A stretch of DNA of 64,000 bases from contig CM071595.1 in the NCBI GenBank assembly GCA_036435485.1, positions 102,106,580-102,170,579 on the forward strand, given 5' to 3'. The position numbers and the translations under genes were made by a program. Positions 1-11,847 of the stretch are shown piece after piece. Numbering within the stretch: the first letter of the stretch is position 1; every line of letters starts with the position of its first letter. The stretch is from Saposhnikovia divaricata. Taxonomy: Eukaryota; Streptophyta; Magnoliopsida; Apiales; Apiaceae. The notes under the pieces are model-generated. The model was not told the DNA's origin and searched no databases. It was given only the letters and a program-made list of their open reading frames with translations.

Positions 1-340
1 ATTAACGATCATTAGCTCAAATAATTATTTGAACGTTGTTTATCCAATGAATATTATTTTTCAATATTCATTTATCGAATATTATTTCGAATATTCTCTT
101 AAAGCTTGTATTACTAAATGAATATTATTTTGATATTCATTTAGAATATTATTCATTAAATGAATATTACTTTGCGAATATTCATTTAAGTTCCTATTTG
201 CTTAATGAATATTATTTTAAATATTCATCCGATGTTCTATTTATTTATCGAATATTATTTCAATATTCCTTTCAAGTCTTATTACTTGAATGAATATTAT
301 TTTGAATATTCATTTAAATATTTAATTATTCAATAAATAT
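1..340. repeat. Array of AT-rich palindromes in the element 1 LTR
   Basis: Seven or so imperfect inverted repeats of the form GAATATT-ATTTn-AATATTC, each about 25 bases, are spaced roughly 40 bases apart. The same array is present in the 3' LTR at about 10430-10810. Confidence 0.75.
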
Positions 341-1271
341 TTTCTCCTTATTTATTCGAGAAGTATTCTAAGAAATACTCCGATTTAAATATTCGTTCGT
401 AGTCATAAGCCTTCTGTAATTATTTCATATGCAATTAATATTCTCTGAATATTTATCTAATACTCTGAAATGACTTCATATATTGTCGTTGACCTTCGAT
501 TATCATAAAATTCCTTTGGAGTCGGATTATTATTAATATTATATCAAGAAAGGTTCTCAAAATGTCGTTCTTCCTTCGAATCTATCTTCCAAATAATAAG
601 AGAACCTTACTTGAAAAATGTTATTTATCTTGTTGACTTCCCAGTCATAAATCTTTCGAAAAGTATTCTTTTTACTTGCAACTAGAATTGCTATCTATTG
701 CATCTGTGCACCCTCTCATCATTCGAGGGGTAAGATTATTGGAACAAGATGGTATCCTCTAACAATCAGCAGCTTGGGAGATATGATGTTGAATTTTCCT
801 TTCCAACTAGATACGACTACTTTATGGAGTCTTATCAACAAGTATTATACTTGGGGAAAGGGGGACGAACTTTGCGTTCAAAGTCATGAACTTCTTTTCG
901 AACTTGGAGTTGTGTAAGAGGCCGAGTAGCGCCGGTCCATCCCATTTGGCCCAACCGTTGGCCGGGGAGATCTAACAGGGCGGTAGACAAGTAAATCCGT
1001 CAACTCTTCCTTCTACCGGTAGTATATCTAAATTGAGTTGTACAATCTGCGACTGATCATCGTAAAGGATTGGAACAGTGGGCGCGGTGAATACTCCAGC
1101 AATAGTTCAATCATTCAGATTCATTTATTTTCTGCAATATTATCATTATTGGCAGTATCGGAAAAGTAATCACAATTGGAATATATATATTTTGAGTTAC
1201 TTTGTAACTTCATCATTTACCTTATACTGGCATTATTATGGCATATGGTTACAAAGATGTTTGAACTGCTG

Positions 1272-1296
1272 TATATATATATATATATATATATAT
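1272..1296. repeat. TA microsatellite (25 bp) in the 5' LTR
   Basis: A pure TA dinucleotide tract. The matching tract in the 3' LTR is 89 bp long (11756-11844). Confidence 0.95.
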
Positions 1297-1769
1297 GTCA
1301 TCACTGTTCAGTTATATTGTTGTTGGTGGGCTGTTGCTCACCCTTGCTTATTTATTATGTCATAACAACAGCTAGGGCAGATGGCTGGCGTCAGGCGCAC
1401 TCGGCGCAAGCGGGTTACCCGACCCACCGGACTCGCCGCTGATATGCTGGCCGCCATTGCTGAGGTAGCATAGATAGACAGCTTTTGCTTCCTGTTTAAC
1501 TACATGTATAATTAATGTAATCAACGGCAAAACTTCTAAACTTATGATGTTATCCTTTTGGCTTGTAATAACTTTTATTCGTAAAGCCCTTTATGTAAGA
1601 CTTATTTCAATTTCATCTCTGGGACTATAACTGTGTGTGTGTGAGTGGATATTATTGTGGGGTCACAGCATGCTACTTATTGATTTTTGACTCAAGTCAA
1701 GTATTATGTATGAATTATGAGACCGTAACGACCCGATCCCTGACCCCGGATCTGGGGGTGTTATAGAGA

Positions 1770-1781
1770 TGGTATCAGAGC
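1770..1781 (+). other. Primer binding site, element 1
   Basis: TGGTATCAGAGC lies four bases after the LTR end. This is the plant initiator-tRNA-Met primer site used by many Ty3 and copia elements. Confidence 0.9.
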
Positions 1782-1974
1782 GAGAGTTATATGTCCCAAG
1801 AGATGATGTGACGTTATATAATAATAAATTCAATAATATAATACGAACCCTTGCCAGGTTCGCCTAAAACCCTTACGGGAACTTTTTAAGTATCATGATA
1901 GTAACATAGTTCGTCTTGTGTAGGCGAGCGACTTGTCTACCCAGGAGGCAGCTGCAAGACAGCATGATGAGGAC

Positions 1975-2817
1975 ATGTTCCGGACTAGGGACCCGTATTA
2001 TGAGCACTTGCCTGATGAGGATACTGAGCCTAAGGAGGAGGACCCTGAGGAGGTCCAGGTTGATGCTGATACTGATGCTATTGAGTCTGAGGAGGAGGAC
2101 CCTGAGGAGGTCGAGGTTGATGCTGATACCGATGTTATTGAGTCTGAGGGGGAGGAGGGCCTGGAGGGGGTCCAGACAGGGCAGGACGCTGAGTTAGTTT
2201 CCGAGGATGAGGATTTTTGGGTTGTATCTGAGATTAGGACCATGGAGGAGGACACTGATATGACCACTGAGCAAGTCATGGCTGCTGTTGTTGCACAGGC
2301 TGTAGATGAGGATGAGCCAGTGGATGATGCTATAGGGAGTTCCGGACTACTAGTGCCACCCCACTCTGTTAAGAGAGCCCGTACCCCACCACCACTACCT
2401 GTGAGCCCATTTTTCGATGAGTTTGAGGAGCCTACCCCAGAGCCCCAGCAGATAGAGACTGCAGCTCAAGCTGAGCCATCCACCCCACCCCATCTCCCGA
2501 TAGGGGGAGTCCTAGTATGTGTTCATAACTTGATTATCAACGGGCTTTATAGAGAGTTGTCAGTGGCAGATGCCAGGTTGGTAGAGTCTAGGAGGGAGCT
2601 AGCAGCGGAGAGAGCTGCCCGGATGAGGTTACAGGGCCGGAGGACGATTAGTGATCAGGTTGGGTATAGGGCTGTGACCCGCATCGAGCTGAGGGCTCGG
2701 GTGAGGGTGCAACAGTTACCGACTAATGGGCATGGTATGGTAGCCAGAGCAGACGCCGAGGAGATTTTCTGCATCGCCATGGGGAGGGTTGGGATGATGT
2801 TTCGTCGTGGCGGCTGA
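1975..2817 (+). CDS. Additional leader ORF of element 1, acidic protein of unknown function
   Basis: An uninterrupted frame of about 280 codons lies between the primer site and gag, on the same strand. The first in-frame ATG is at 1975. The open frame reaches back to 1924, just after a TAG that also ends a possible splice acceptor (TTGTGTAG), so a spliced start is possible. The N-terminal half is strongly acidic and contains a 19-residue unit repeated in tandem (57 bp period, 2032-2147; core EEDPEEV.VDADTD.IESE). A middle part is Pro-rich. The C-terminal part has a likely coiled coil (about residues 190-225, rich in Arg, Ala, Glu and Leu) and a basic tail. I recognise no domain. It stays open while gag, RT and IN next to it all carry stops. 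Extra ORFs in plant Ty3 elements are known mainly from the Tat lineage; here the partner is a chromovirus. A captured host exon is an alternative. Confidence 0.6.
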   Translation: MFRTRDPYYEHLPDEDTEPKEEDPEEVQVDADTDAIESEEEDPEEVEVDADTDVIESEGEEGLEGVQTGQDAELVSEDEDFWVVSEIRTMEEDTDMTTEQVMAAVVAQAVDEDEPVDDAIGSSGLLVPPHSVKRARTPPPLPVSPFFDEFEEPTPEPQQIETAAQAEPSTPPHLPIGGVLVCVHNLIINGLYRELSVADARLVESRRELAAERAARMRLQGRRTISDQVGYRAVTRIELRARVRVQQLPTNGHGMVARADAEEIFCIAMGRVGMMFRRGG

Positions 2818-3235
2818 TTTCAGATGTAGTGATGCAGTAGTCTAGTTGTCTAGTCATGTACGGACGTAGTAGTGCCGGCTTTTGTAGGGAAGGTTTCATT
2901 GTACTTATTTTCCCTTTTTGCAGACTAGACAGATAGACATCATATTTCACTTTTGACTTGTTGTTGTTGTTAGGATGGTTGTACTTTAAACTATCGTTGT
3001 AACTCAGATGTTGTACCTTTTCGGTACCTGGTATATATTTGTTTCCCTTTCAGTTATTTCAATTTTGTTGGGATGCAATCACGAGTTTATTAGCATATGT
3101 ACTGCTTTCGATTAAGTTGCCATGAGTTATAGAACTGTGGGATCCTAAATCCAATCATGTAACGAATTATGCAAGGAAAAATCATTTAAAATAGGTAATT
3201 GAACCTAATATATAATTGTCCAAATTTTCAGTAAA
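2818..3235. other. Non-coding stretch between leader ORF and gag
   Basis: T-rich, without a credible reading frame. It probably serves as the untranslated leader upstream of the gag ATG at 3236. Confidence 0.5.
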
Positions 3236-4467
3236 ATGCCTCCAAGACGAATGGGCACTAGGGCTAACCCTCGTGAATCTACTGACCAAGAGAGTCACAA
3301 CCAACATGAGGAAAATCATGAATATAATGAAGAGCAAGATCAGGACTATAATGAGCAAGAAGATTCCCAGTATTGAGCAGAGGATGAACCCATGTACTCT
3401 GAAGACCTTGAGGAGGAAATAGTGGGTGGAGAAACTGAAGTGGAGCAGGAAGGGGAGAACCAGGGCGGAGACCCCAAGGCCAGTTTATGTATCTGATTAG
3501 GCAGAATCTGAACCAATACCCCCAACTACCACCAGAAAACAACACTTCAGTGGCAAATTCCTTCAGGGCCTTTAAGTTCCTTAAGCCCCCAGAGTTCCAC
3601 GGATCGGCTAATCCCGTTGAGGCGACGGCCTGGATCAAGGAAATGGAAAAATCTTTCGAGATTCTGAGTATCAATGAGGCTCAGAAGACTGTTTTTGCAA
3701 CTTACCTACTAAAGGGAAAGGCCAATTATTGGTGGGAGGCCAAAAAGAACATGGAGACTGATGCTATCGTAACTTGGGAGAGGTTTAAACAGTTATTTCT
3801 GGAGAAGTACTTCCCGAAGTTCATGAAAACTCAAATGGAACTTAAGTTTTTAGAACTTAAACAGAACAATATGTCAGTGGCTGACTATGAGGCCAAGTTT
3901 ACTGAGCTGTCGAGGTTTGTGCTAGAATTTGTGGACACCGAAGAAAAGAAAGCTAACAGGTTCAAACAAGGGTTAAAATAGTGGATCCAGAATAGAGTGG
4001 CAGTTTTAGAAATTACGAATTATGCCACCTTGGTGCAGAAGGCAACCATTGTGGAAGCTGGAAGTGATCAGATGAAGAGAGAAAAAGAAAAAAGGGGAAC
4101 AAAGAGAAAGTATGCCAGCATGGGTGGAGGGTCCACTGGAGGAAAACTCCCAACCAAGTTTAACAGAGGAACCATTTCCTTACCTGGGAGAAGGGAAGGG
4201 TTTAAGCCATCTTTGAGCGCAACAGTGAGCCAGGGCGGCCAGCAAGAAGGAGTGTCCCGTTCCTATCAGTCTAGACCCCCTTACCATTATGTACTACCTG
4301 TGGGAAGAGGCATTCCGGTGTGTGCAACCAGAAGCAGATAAACTGCTATAAGTGTGGGCGAGCTGGGCACTATGCTACCTCTTGCACCACGATCATCCCT
4401 AATAGCACCACTTGTTTCCAGTGCGGATAGCAAGGGCACATGAGGAAGGATTGCCCAAGGAACAAAC
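3236..4467 (+). pseudogene. gag, element 1 (broken)
   Basis: The reading frame starts MPPRRMGTRAN, has an acidic Q/E/N/Y-rich N-terminus and hits a TGA at 3374. A frameshift near 3480 leads into the conserved Retrotrans_gag core (3487-3981), recognised by PPEFHG..NP.EA..W and the YWWE motif, as in element 2. A TAG at 3979 interrupts it again. A basic region follows (3997-4341). After another frame change come two CCHC zinc knuckles, CYKCGRAGHYATSC and CFQCG*QGHMRKDC, the second with a stop inside. Gag would form the particle and bind RNA through the knuckles (family knowledge). With at least three stops and two frame changes it cannot make a full protein. Confidence 0.9.
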
Positions 4468-5024
4468 CAGCGGCATCAGGGGCGAGCAAGGTTGCCTCCA
4501 ATAGACCCCCAACTGCCAGGACTTTTAATCTGTCAGTACAAGATGCCGTGAGGGACACGGATGTGATAGCAGGTACATTTTCTCTCAATTCAGTCAGTGC
4601 AAATGTCTTATTTGATTCAGGAGCAACTAAGTCTTTTATATCTAGAGATTTTGCGCATAAATTGAAACTTAAAACCCAGCAACTAAGGGATTCCTTACAA
4701 GTAGAGATAGCTAATCAGGAAGTCGTACCGGTTAGTCAAATTCACCCCGATTGTAAATTAGAAATAGGAGGACGATCCTTCTATGTCGATTTAATTCCTT
4801 TTAAGCTAGGGGAATTTGATGTCATTTTGGGAATGGATTGGTTATCTCGCAATAACGCGCAGATAGATTGTAAAGGGAAAAAGGTTAAGTTAAAAACCCC
4901 AGGGAAGAAAGAAATAGTGTTTAAGGGGATGCGACAGACCCAGAAAATTTTGACCATGGCGCAAACCAAGAGATTGTTACGAAAATGGAACGAGGCTTAT
5001 TTAGCTTACATTATAGACACTTAG
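4468..5024 (+). pseudogene. Aspartic protease, element 1
   Basis: The frame runs on from the second zinc knuckle. The catalytic motif is DSGATKSF with its Asp codon at 4614-4616, followed by the flap region and the hydrophobic FDVILGMDWL motif of Ty3 proteases. The domain itself is open and has all key residues. It ends at a TAG (5022) and is cut off from both gag and RT. In an intact element it would process the Gag-Pol polyprotein. Confidence 0.88.
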
Positions 5025-5039
5025 AAGGAAGCGCCAAGA

Positions 5040-5951
5040 TTGCAGGACATTCCGGTAGTTAATGAGTTCGAGGACGTGTTCCCGCAAGATCTTCCCGGAC
5101 TACCACCTGATAGGGTAATTGAGTTTGCCATCGAGTTAGCCTCGGGGACGGCGACGGTTTCGAAGGCCCCGTACCAGATAGCCCCAGTAGAAATGAAAGA
5201 GCTAGCTAAGCAGTTACAGGAATTGTTGAATAAGGGTATGATAAGGCCAAGTGTGTCGCCTTAGGGCGCACCAGTGTTGTTCGTTAAGAAAAAGGACGGG
5301 AGTATGAGGTTATGCATCGACTACAGAGAGTTGAACAAGCTAACCATAAAGAATAAGTATCCACTACCCAGGATAGATGATTTGTTTGACCAGCTAAGAG
5401 GCGCTGAATACTTCTCTAAGATTGACCTGAGAACGGGATATCACCAACTGAAGATTGAACCTGAAGATATCCCGAAGACTGCATTCCGTACCAGATATGG
5501 ACATTATGAGTTCTTGGTAATGTCATTTGGATTGACCAACGCCCCAGTAGCTTTCATGGACTTAATGAATAGAGTGTTCAAAGAATATTTGGACAAATTC
5601 GTGATAGTCTTCATTGATGATATTCTCATCTACTCAAAGACAGAGGCAGAACACGCTGAACATTTGAGGATAACTTTGGAAATACTCAGGAAGGAGCAGT
5701 TATATTCCAAATTCTCAAAGTGTGAGTTCTGGAAAAATGAAGTGCAATTCTTAGGGCACGTGATCAATAGAGAAGGAGTGTTGGTTGACCCCTCCAAGAT
5801 AGAAGCAGTTTCAAATTGGGAACGGCCAACTACTCCAACCGAGGTAAGGAGTTTCATCGGACTAGCCGGATATTACAGAAGATTTGTCCAAGATTTTTCG
5901 AAGATCGCAGCTCCGTTAACTCGACTTAACCGTAAAATTGAGAAATTTTAA
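5040..5951 (+). pseudogene. Reverse transcriptase, element 1
   Basis: Two same-frame open segments (5040-5264 and 5274-5951) are separated by one TAG at 5262 in SP*GAP, where element 2 has TGG (Trp). The segments contain DVFPQDLPGLPP, the LCIDYRELNKLTIKNKYPLPRIDD motif region, KIDLRTGYHQ, FGLTNAP and FIDDIL, whose catalytic Asp pair is at 5616-5621. This is a typical Ty3-type RT palm and fingers. A stop at 5949 closes the frame before RNase H. Apart from these stops the domain looks complete and close to element 2 (16716-17516). Confidence 0.92.
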
Positions 5952-6390
5952 TGGACTGAAAAATGCGAGAAGAGTTTCCAAAAGCTAAAGAAGAGGTTGG
6001 TGACGGCCCCAGTGTTGGCGTTACCTGATGGAATAGAAGATTTCGTGATTTACAGTGATGCTTCGCATAAAGGATTGGGATGCATGCTTATGTAGCATGG
6101 CAAGGTAATAACATATGCGTCTAGGCAATTGAAGGATATGAGGTCAGATATCCCATGCATGATCTAGAACTAGCAGCCATAGTCTTCGCTTTAAGGATTT
6201 GGAGACACTACTTGTATGGGGAAAAGTGCGAGATTTACACTGACCATAAGAGCCTCAAGTACATTTTCACTCAGAAAGAGCTTAACATGCGCCAGAGGAG
6301 ATGGCTATAGTTAATCAAGGATTACGATTGTGAGATTCGTTATCACCCGGGCAAAGCCAATGTGGTGGCTGATGCCCTTAGTAGGAAAGA
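5952..6390 (+). pseudogene. RNase H, element 1 (frameshifted)
   Basis: The segments WTEKCE, IYSDASHKGLG, HGKVITYASRQL, FALRIWRHYLYG and YTDHKSLKYIFTQ are recognisable as a Ty3 RNase H, but not in one frame. A TAG at 6093 replaces a Gln codon, the same stop seen in element 2 at 17628. A short deletion near 6135 shifts the frame and a TAG in RRWL* follows. The acidic residues of YSDAS and YTDHKS are present. Confidence 0.85.
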
Positions 6391-7640
6391 GAAGCTCAAG
6401 ATGATAACTTCAGAGGAAGAGTTAGTGAAAGATTTTGAGAAGTTGGAAATTGAGATTAAGCTACCCGAAGGAGGCCAAGAAAGGTTGATGGAAATTAGAA
6501 TCCAACCTCCATTGTTAGAAAAGATTAGACTATGTCAAGAACGGATAATGGAGAAAGAAGAGAACTCCACGGAAGAGATAATGACCGGGGAAGAAATTAA
6601 GTGTGAAAGAGACAAGGAAGGGATCATGAGGTACACATACAAGATATGGATCCCAAATGTTCAGGAACTCAAGGATGAGATTCTATACGAGGCGCACAAC
6701 TCAAGTTACTCGGTGCATCCCGGTAGCACCAAGATGTATAGGGATTTGAAGGAGTACTACTGTGGCCCAATATGAAAAAGGATGTAGCAGAATGGGTAAG
6801 CAGATGCTTGACCTGCCAGCGAGTGAAAGCAGAGCATCAGAGGCCCAGCGGACTTCTACATCCCTTAGAGATTCCAGAATGGAAATGGGAACACATAGCC
6901 ATGGATTTCGTAGTAGGTTTACGAAGGACCAAGGCTAATCATGATGCCGTATGGGTAATTGTAGATTGACTGACGAAGTCAGCTCACTTTCTCCCGATCA
7001 ATGAAAGGTACACGATCGATAGACTAGTGGATATCTACTTAAAAGAGATAGTGGCGCGACATGGAGTCCCAGTGGCAATAGTATCCGATCGAGATCCTAG
7101 ATTTAACTCCAGGTTTTGGAGAAGTTTTCAAGAATGTGTAGGGACCCGGCTGAACATGAGCACAGCCTACCACCCCCAGACAGACGGGCAAAGTGAAAGG
7201 ACCATCCAAACGCTGGAGGATATGTTGAGGGTCTGTGCTATAGACTTTAAATGGAATTGGGATGATCACTTGCCATTGATTGAGTTTTCCTACAATAACA
7301 GTTTTCATTCAATTATAGGAATGCCACCTTATGAGGCCCTTTATGGAAGGAAATGTCGATCTCCCTTGTATTGGGATGAAGTTGGGGAGCGAAAGATGCT
7401 CGGGCCCGAAGTGGTCCAACGAACCAAAGATGCAGTAGATCTAATCAGAGGACGGTTGGTAGCAGCCCAGGATCGATAAAAGAAATATGCCGACTTAGCT
7501 CGGAAAGGCAAAGAATACCAAGTGGGAGACCTAGTGTTCTTAAAGGTGTCACCTTGGAAAGGTTTAATGAGATTTGGAAAGAAAGGAAAGCTGAGTCCCA
7601 GATACATTGGACCATTTGAGATCCCCCGAATCTACAGCAG
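6362..7640 (+). pseudogene. Integrase, element 1
   Basis: Open pieces at 6362-6775, 6772-6969 and 7027-7479 carry the HHCC zinc domain (His of AHNSSYSVHPG, CLTCQRVKAEHQ) and the DDE core: Asp of AMDFVVGL, Asp of IVSDRDPRF and Glu of DGQSERTIQT. A frameshift lies at about 6775, a TGA at 6967 replaces an Arg codon of VDRLTKS, and a TAA at 7477 replaces a Gln codon. The GPY-like part (SPWKGLMRFGKKGKLSPRYIGPFEI) follows. About 40 bp are missing before HNVFHV compared with element 2, which shifts the frame. Confidence 0.9.
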
Positions 7641-7904
7641 GTGCATAATGTGTTCCATGTTTGGATGCTGAGGAAGTATAATCCGGATGCCAAGCACATT
7701 GTAGAGTATGAGCAAGTGGACATGCAACTAGACTTGACCTATGTAGAGCAACCTGTGAAAATCATAGACCGGAAAGAACAAGTGCTCCGAAACAAGGTCA
7801 TTCAGCTAGTCAGAGTTTTGTGGCAGAACCACAATGTAGAAGAATCAACCTGGGAGCTTGAAAGCACAATGCAAGAGAAGTACCCCCATTTGTTTTCAAA
7901 CTGA
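7641..7904 (+). pseudogene. Integrase C-terminus and chromodomain, element 1
   Basis: The open frame begins at HNVFHVWMLRKY and ends with a chromodomain of the plant chromovirus type: VLRNKVIQLVRVLWQNHNVEESTWELE, then the MQEKYPHLF tail and a TGA at 7902. Such domains target integration to marked chromatin (family knowledge). This part is open but detached from the rest of pol. Confidence 0.88.
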
Positions 7905-7924
7905 TTCCGGGACGAAATCCTTTT

Positions 7925-7936
7925 AAGGAGGGGAGA
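7925..7936 (+). other. Polypurine tract, element 1
   Basis: AAGGAGGGGAGA lies one base before the TG that opens the 3' LTR. It would prime plus-strand synthesis. Confidence 0.85.
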
Positions 7937-10429
7937 CTGTAAGAAACCAGATTTTGGGTAGAATTAAAACTTTTTATTATTTAATGATGTAAGAATGAAT
8001 AGTGGTTACGGCTACGATGTAATAGTTGATCTTCTGAATGAATGAATGAATGGAATTCGATTTAAATATTTATATGTCTTGAAGAATGCTAATGGTTGAC
8101 AACTTAGGTAAGAATAATCTATCTCCTAGGGGAATAAGATATGGCAATTCCAAGAAGGAGAAAATTCTCATGTCATCCAGATCGATAACGATTAGTCCAC
8201 TGGTTCCGTGAAGGGGTTAAGGAACGCCCGAGAAAGAACAAGGACATTGTCATAAATATAGGGAATAAAGGAAAAATAAAGAATGAATAGTGTTTTTGGT
8301 GGAAGTAAGAATATTATGAGACGACACTATATAGAAGTATTCGGAACGGATTTCCGAGTTCGTATTAGTGATCCAGGGGGAAAATAAGTGTATGTAAAAG
8401 CTGTCAGATTATAAAAAACCGCACTTTTATTTTCTCCGAGAGTTCCCTGGACACTGATAGACTTAAGGATTGAACGAAGGGATTTAAGGAATTTAAATTC
8501 GAAAGTTAGTAAGAAAGATGGAGAATGGTAGTATTAATATTAAGAAGGTTTTCGGTAAAACCCTAACTAGAAACGAATGAGTTATTTCCTCGAACGATCA
8601 ATGAATTGAGCAATAAACGGATACATGCATGTTCAAGTGATAAATATCTAGTAACTAGCAAGGAACTAGATCAATTAGAATGCAACCAAGTACTTAGCAC
8701 ACAAACCACTTGGTTAGCCTTAAACCACCCAATCTTCAACACTTGTCCTCACAAAGACATCATCTAGTGCATCATCACTTTATTAAAGTTAAAAGAGATG
8801 AGATATTATCCAAGGCTCATCCACTTTATGCATTATTCCAAGCAAAACCACATTAAAACATCAAACTCTCTCCTTGTTCTTCCATTCGACTTTTGCAATA
8901 ATTCCAAAACAAAAATCCAACTTCCAACCATTGTTTGATCTTGAAATTTTTAAGGTGAGTCTTACATTTCATAAAAATGATCTCCTCAAAATCTTAGCTT
9001 CAAAATCATCTTTTTCCATTTTCAAAAAAATCATGAAAGATGATGATGAATACTGTTCTTCATGTATTAACTTTGTTTTCCTTGAATTTTTTGTTTGATC
9101 TAGCAAGCTTAAGCACTCCTAAGGACCATACAAGGCTTTGTGAGGCTAGTACACATTCTCAAGAAGGTATAATGCCCTTGAAACCCTAGATCTACTTTGA
9201 GTTTTATGCATGTTCTTGAGTGATCTAAGTTAGTTATGTTGTTAGTAGGTTATAAGCATGATTATGAATGGAGTTTTGATAAATGTTAAAAATAGTTAGA
9301 TGAACGGAAAGGCATTTCTTGGCCTCATTTCATGGTTATAAATCATGTATATGTGTTGTTTGGAGTGGATACAATGATAATGGGAAGGTTTGGAATTGGT
9401 AAATATTCGATTCATAAGCCATCGTAATGCTGAATTTTCGATAATCTTTAAAAACTGTGCATCACAGTAGCTTGAACTCACTTTCCAGTGAAGTATTTTG
9501 CCATGATAAGATGGATAATGTTCCAAGCTTCGTTTTGATATAAAGAACGTGTGAAACGGACTTACGGTTTAGGAGTTATGGCCGATATACTAAAAGTAGT
9601 TTGAAACCGTAAACGAGAATTCGTAACTGAAATTGAACCCTCATAAAATACATAAGTCAGTGGCGAATCTTGATAATTAAATACTAGAGGTAAAAAGGAA
9701 GGTGTGAGAGAAAACATCATGTGAAACGGATCATTTTTCGATTTTATAAAATTGTTTGAATCAAGGTTAAACGCGAACGAACCCCTTAAAAGTATAACTT
9801 TGGTTATAACTTAGAAAACGGGCAATAAAACTCGAGGTATAATCTTGGTTCGTAATCGATCAACTTTAGAACTTATACGACTTAAGTATACCCTAAGTGT
9901 GAGTATGATGACATGTCTTAATGATGAACAAATGTCGGATCGTATCGGTAATAAAAAGAGTTACACTAAAAGGGGTATAACGAGATAATTCGAAAACACG
10001 TTTCGACTTAAGTGATACTTAACCTTTTAAAAAGTGTTAAGTGATTAATCTCGAATCTTATGACTATTTATAGATCGCCTAGCTGACCCGAGACACACTA
10101 CCACTACCCCTACTCATACTCGATTTCCAGGCAAGTTCTAAATCCTTTTAAAGGCTGTTGTTGTGAATACATATATATGATTCGATTTTGTGTTTCATAT
10201 GCCATAGCATGCATGCCTACTTTCAAGATATATTGTGATACCTGTTCCTTGAATTATTGTTGGATTATAAGCTAGATATTGAATAATCAGTTATAAGCCG
10301 GTTGTTGATAAGTCCCTTAGAGAAGAGCATATATATCGTATTCGTTGAATGTAGACCGGGAGTCAGTACTTCTTGATATATCGTAATTACCTTCGAGGGA
10401 AATATTTAAGTAAATATTTTCCATTATTT

Positions 10430-10810
10430 GGTTGACGAATATTATTTGAATATTCGTCCGAGATCATTTAATTAACGATCATTAGCTCAAATAATTATTT
10501 GAACGTTGTCTATCCAATGAATATTATTTTTCAATATTCATTTAAAGTCGATTCATTTATCGAATATTATTTCGAATATTCTCTTAAAGCTTGGATTACT
10601 AAATGAATATTATTTTGATATTCATTTAGAATATTATTCATTAAATGAATATTACTTTGCGAATATTCATTTAAGTTCCTATTTGCTTAATGAATATTAT
10701 TTTAAATATTCATCCGATGTTCTATTTATTTATCGAATATTATTTCAATATTCCTTTCAAGTCTTATTACTTGAATGAATATTATTTTGAATATTCATTT
10801 AAATATTTAA
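10430..10810. repeat. Palindrome array, 3' LTR copy
   Basis: Repeated GAATATT...AATATTC half-palindromes, about eight in 380 bp, match the array at 1-340. Confidence 0.75.
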
Positions 10811-11752
10811 TTATTCAATAAATATTTTCTCCTTATTTATTCGAGAAGTATTCTAAGAAATACTCCGATTTAAATATTCGTTCGTAGTCATAAGCCTTCT
10901 GTAATTATTTCGGATGCAATTAATATTCTCTGAATATTTATCTAATACTCTGAAATGACTTCATATATTGTCGTTGACCTTCGAGTATCATAAAATTCCT
11001 TTGGAGTCGGATTATTATTAATATTATATCAAGAAAGGTTCTCAAAATGTCGTTCTTCCTTCGAATCTATCTTCCAAATAATAAGAGAACCGTACTTGAA
11101 AAATGTTACTTATCTTGTTGACTTCCCGGTCATAAATCTTTCGAAAAGTATTCTTTTCACTTGCAACTAGAATTGCTATCTATTGCATCTGTGTACCCTC
11201 TCATCATTCGAGGGGTAAGATTATTGGAACAAGATGGTATCCTCTAACAAGCAGCAGCTTGGGAGATATGATGTTGAATTTTCCTTTCCAACTAGATACG
11301 ACTACTTTGTGGAGTCTTATCAACAAGTATTATACTTGGGGAAAGGGGGACGAACTTTGCGTTCAAAGTCATGAACTTCTTTTCGAACTTGGAGTCGTGT
11401 AAGAGGCCGAGTAGCGCCGGTCCATCCCATTTGGCCCAACCGTTGGCCAGGGAGATCTAACAGGGCGGTAGACAAGTAAATCCGTCAGTTCTTCCTTCTA
11501 CCGGTAGTAAATCTAAATTGAGCTGTACAATCTGCGACTGATCATCGTAAAGGATTGGAACAGCGGGCACGGTGAATACTCCAGCAATAGTTCAATCATT
11601 CAGATTCATTTATTTTCTGCAACATTATCATTGTTGGCAGTATCGGAAAAGTAATCACAATTGGAATATATATGTTTTGAGTTACTTGTAACTTCATCAT
11701 TTACCTTATACTGGCATTATTATGGAATATGGTTACAAAGATGTTTGAACTG

Positions 11753-11755
<3 letters not shown>

Positions 11756-11844
<89 letters not shown>
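11756..11844. repeat. Expanded TA microsatellite in the 3' LTR
   Basis: An 89 bp pure TA tract. The matching site in the 5' LTR has 25 bp. Confidence 0.95.

Positions 11845-11847
<3 letters not shown>

Larger units (their letters stand above)
1..1765 (+). repeat. 5' LTR of element 1 (3' portion only)
   Basis: It matches 10471-12316 almost base for base and ends just before a primer site. Its last bases are GTTATA where the 3' LTR has GTTACA, a C-to-T change in the terminal CA. Relative to the 3' LTR it lacks about 15 bp near position 63 and has a shorter TA tract (1272-1296). About 2.6 kb of this LTR must lie left of the window if it is full length. No gene is seen here; the short reading frames over 1078-1442 are translations of the TA tract. 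Confidence 0.93.

Noticed and set aside
1933..2279. Alternative frames overlapping the leader ORF (plus 1916-2197 and minus 1998-2279)
   Set aside because: Shadow frames caused by the GAG/GAT-rich repeat; the longest frame with heptad-like C-terminus is the better candidate.
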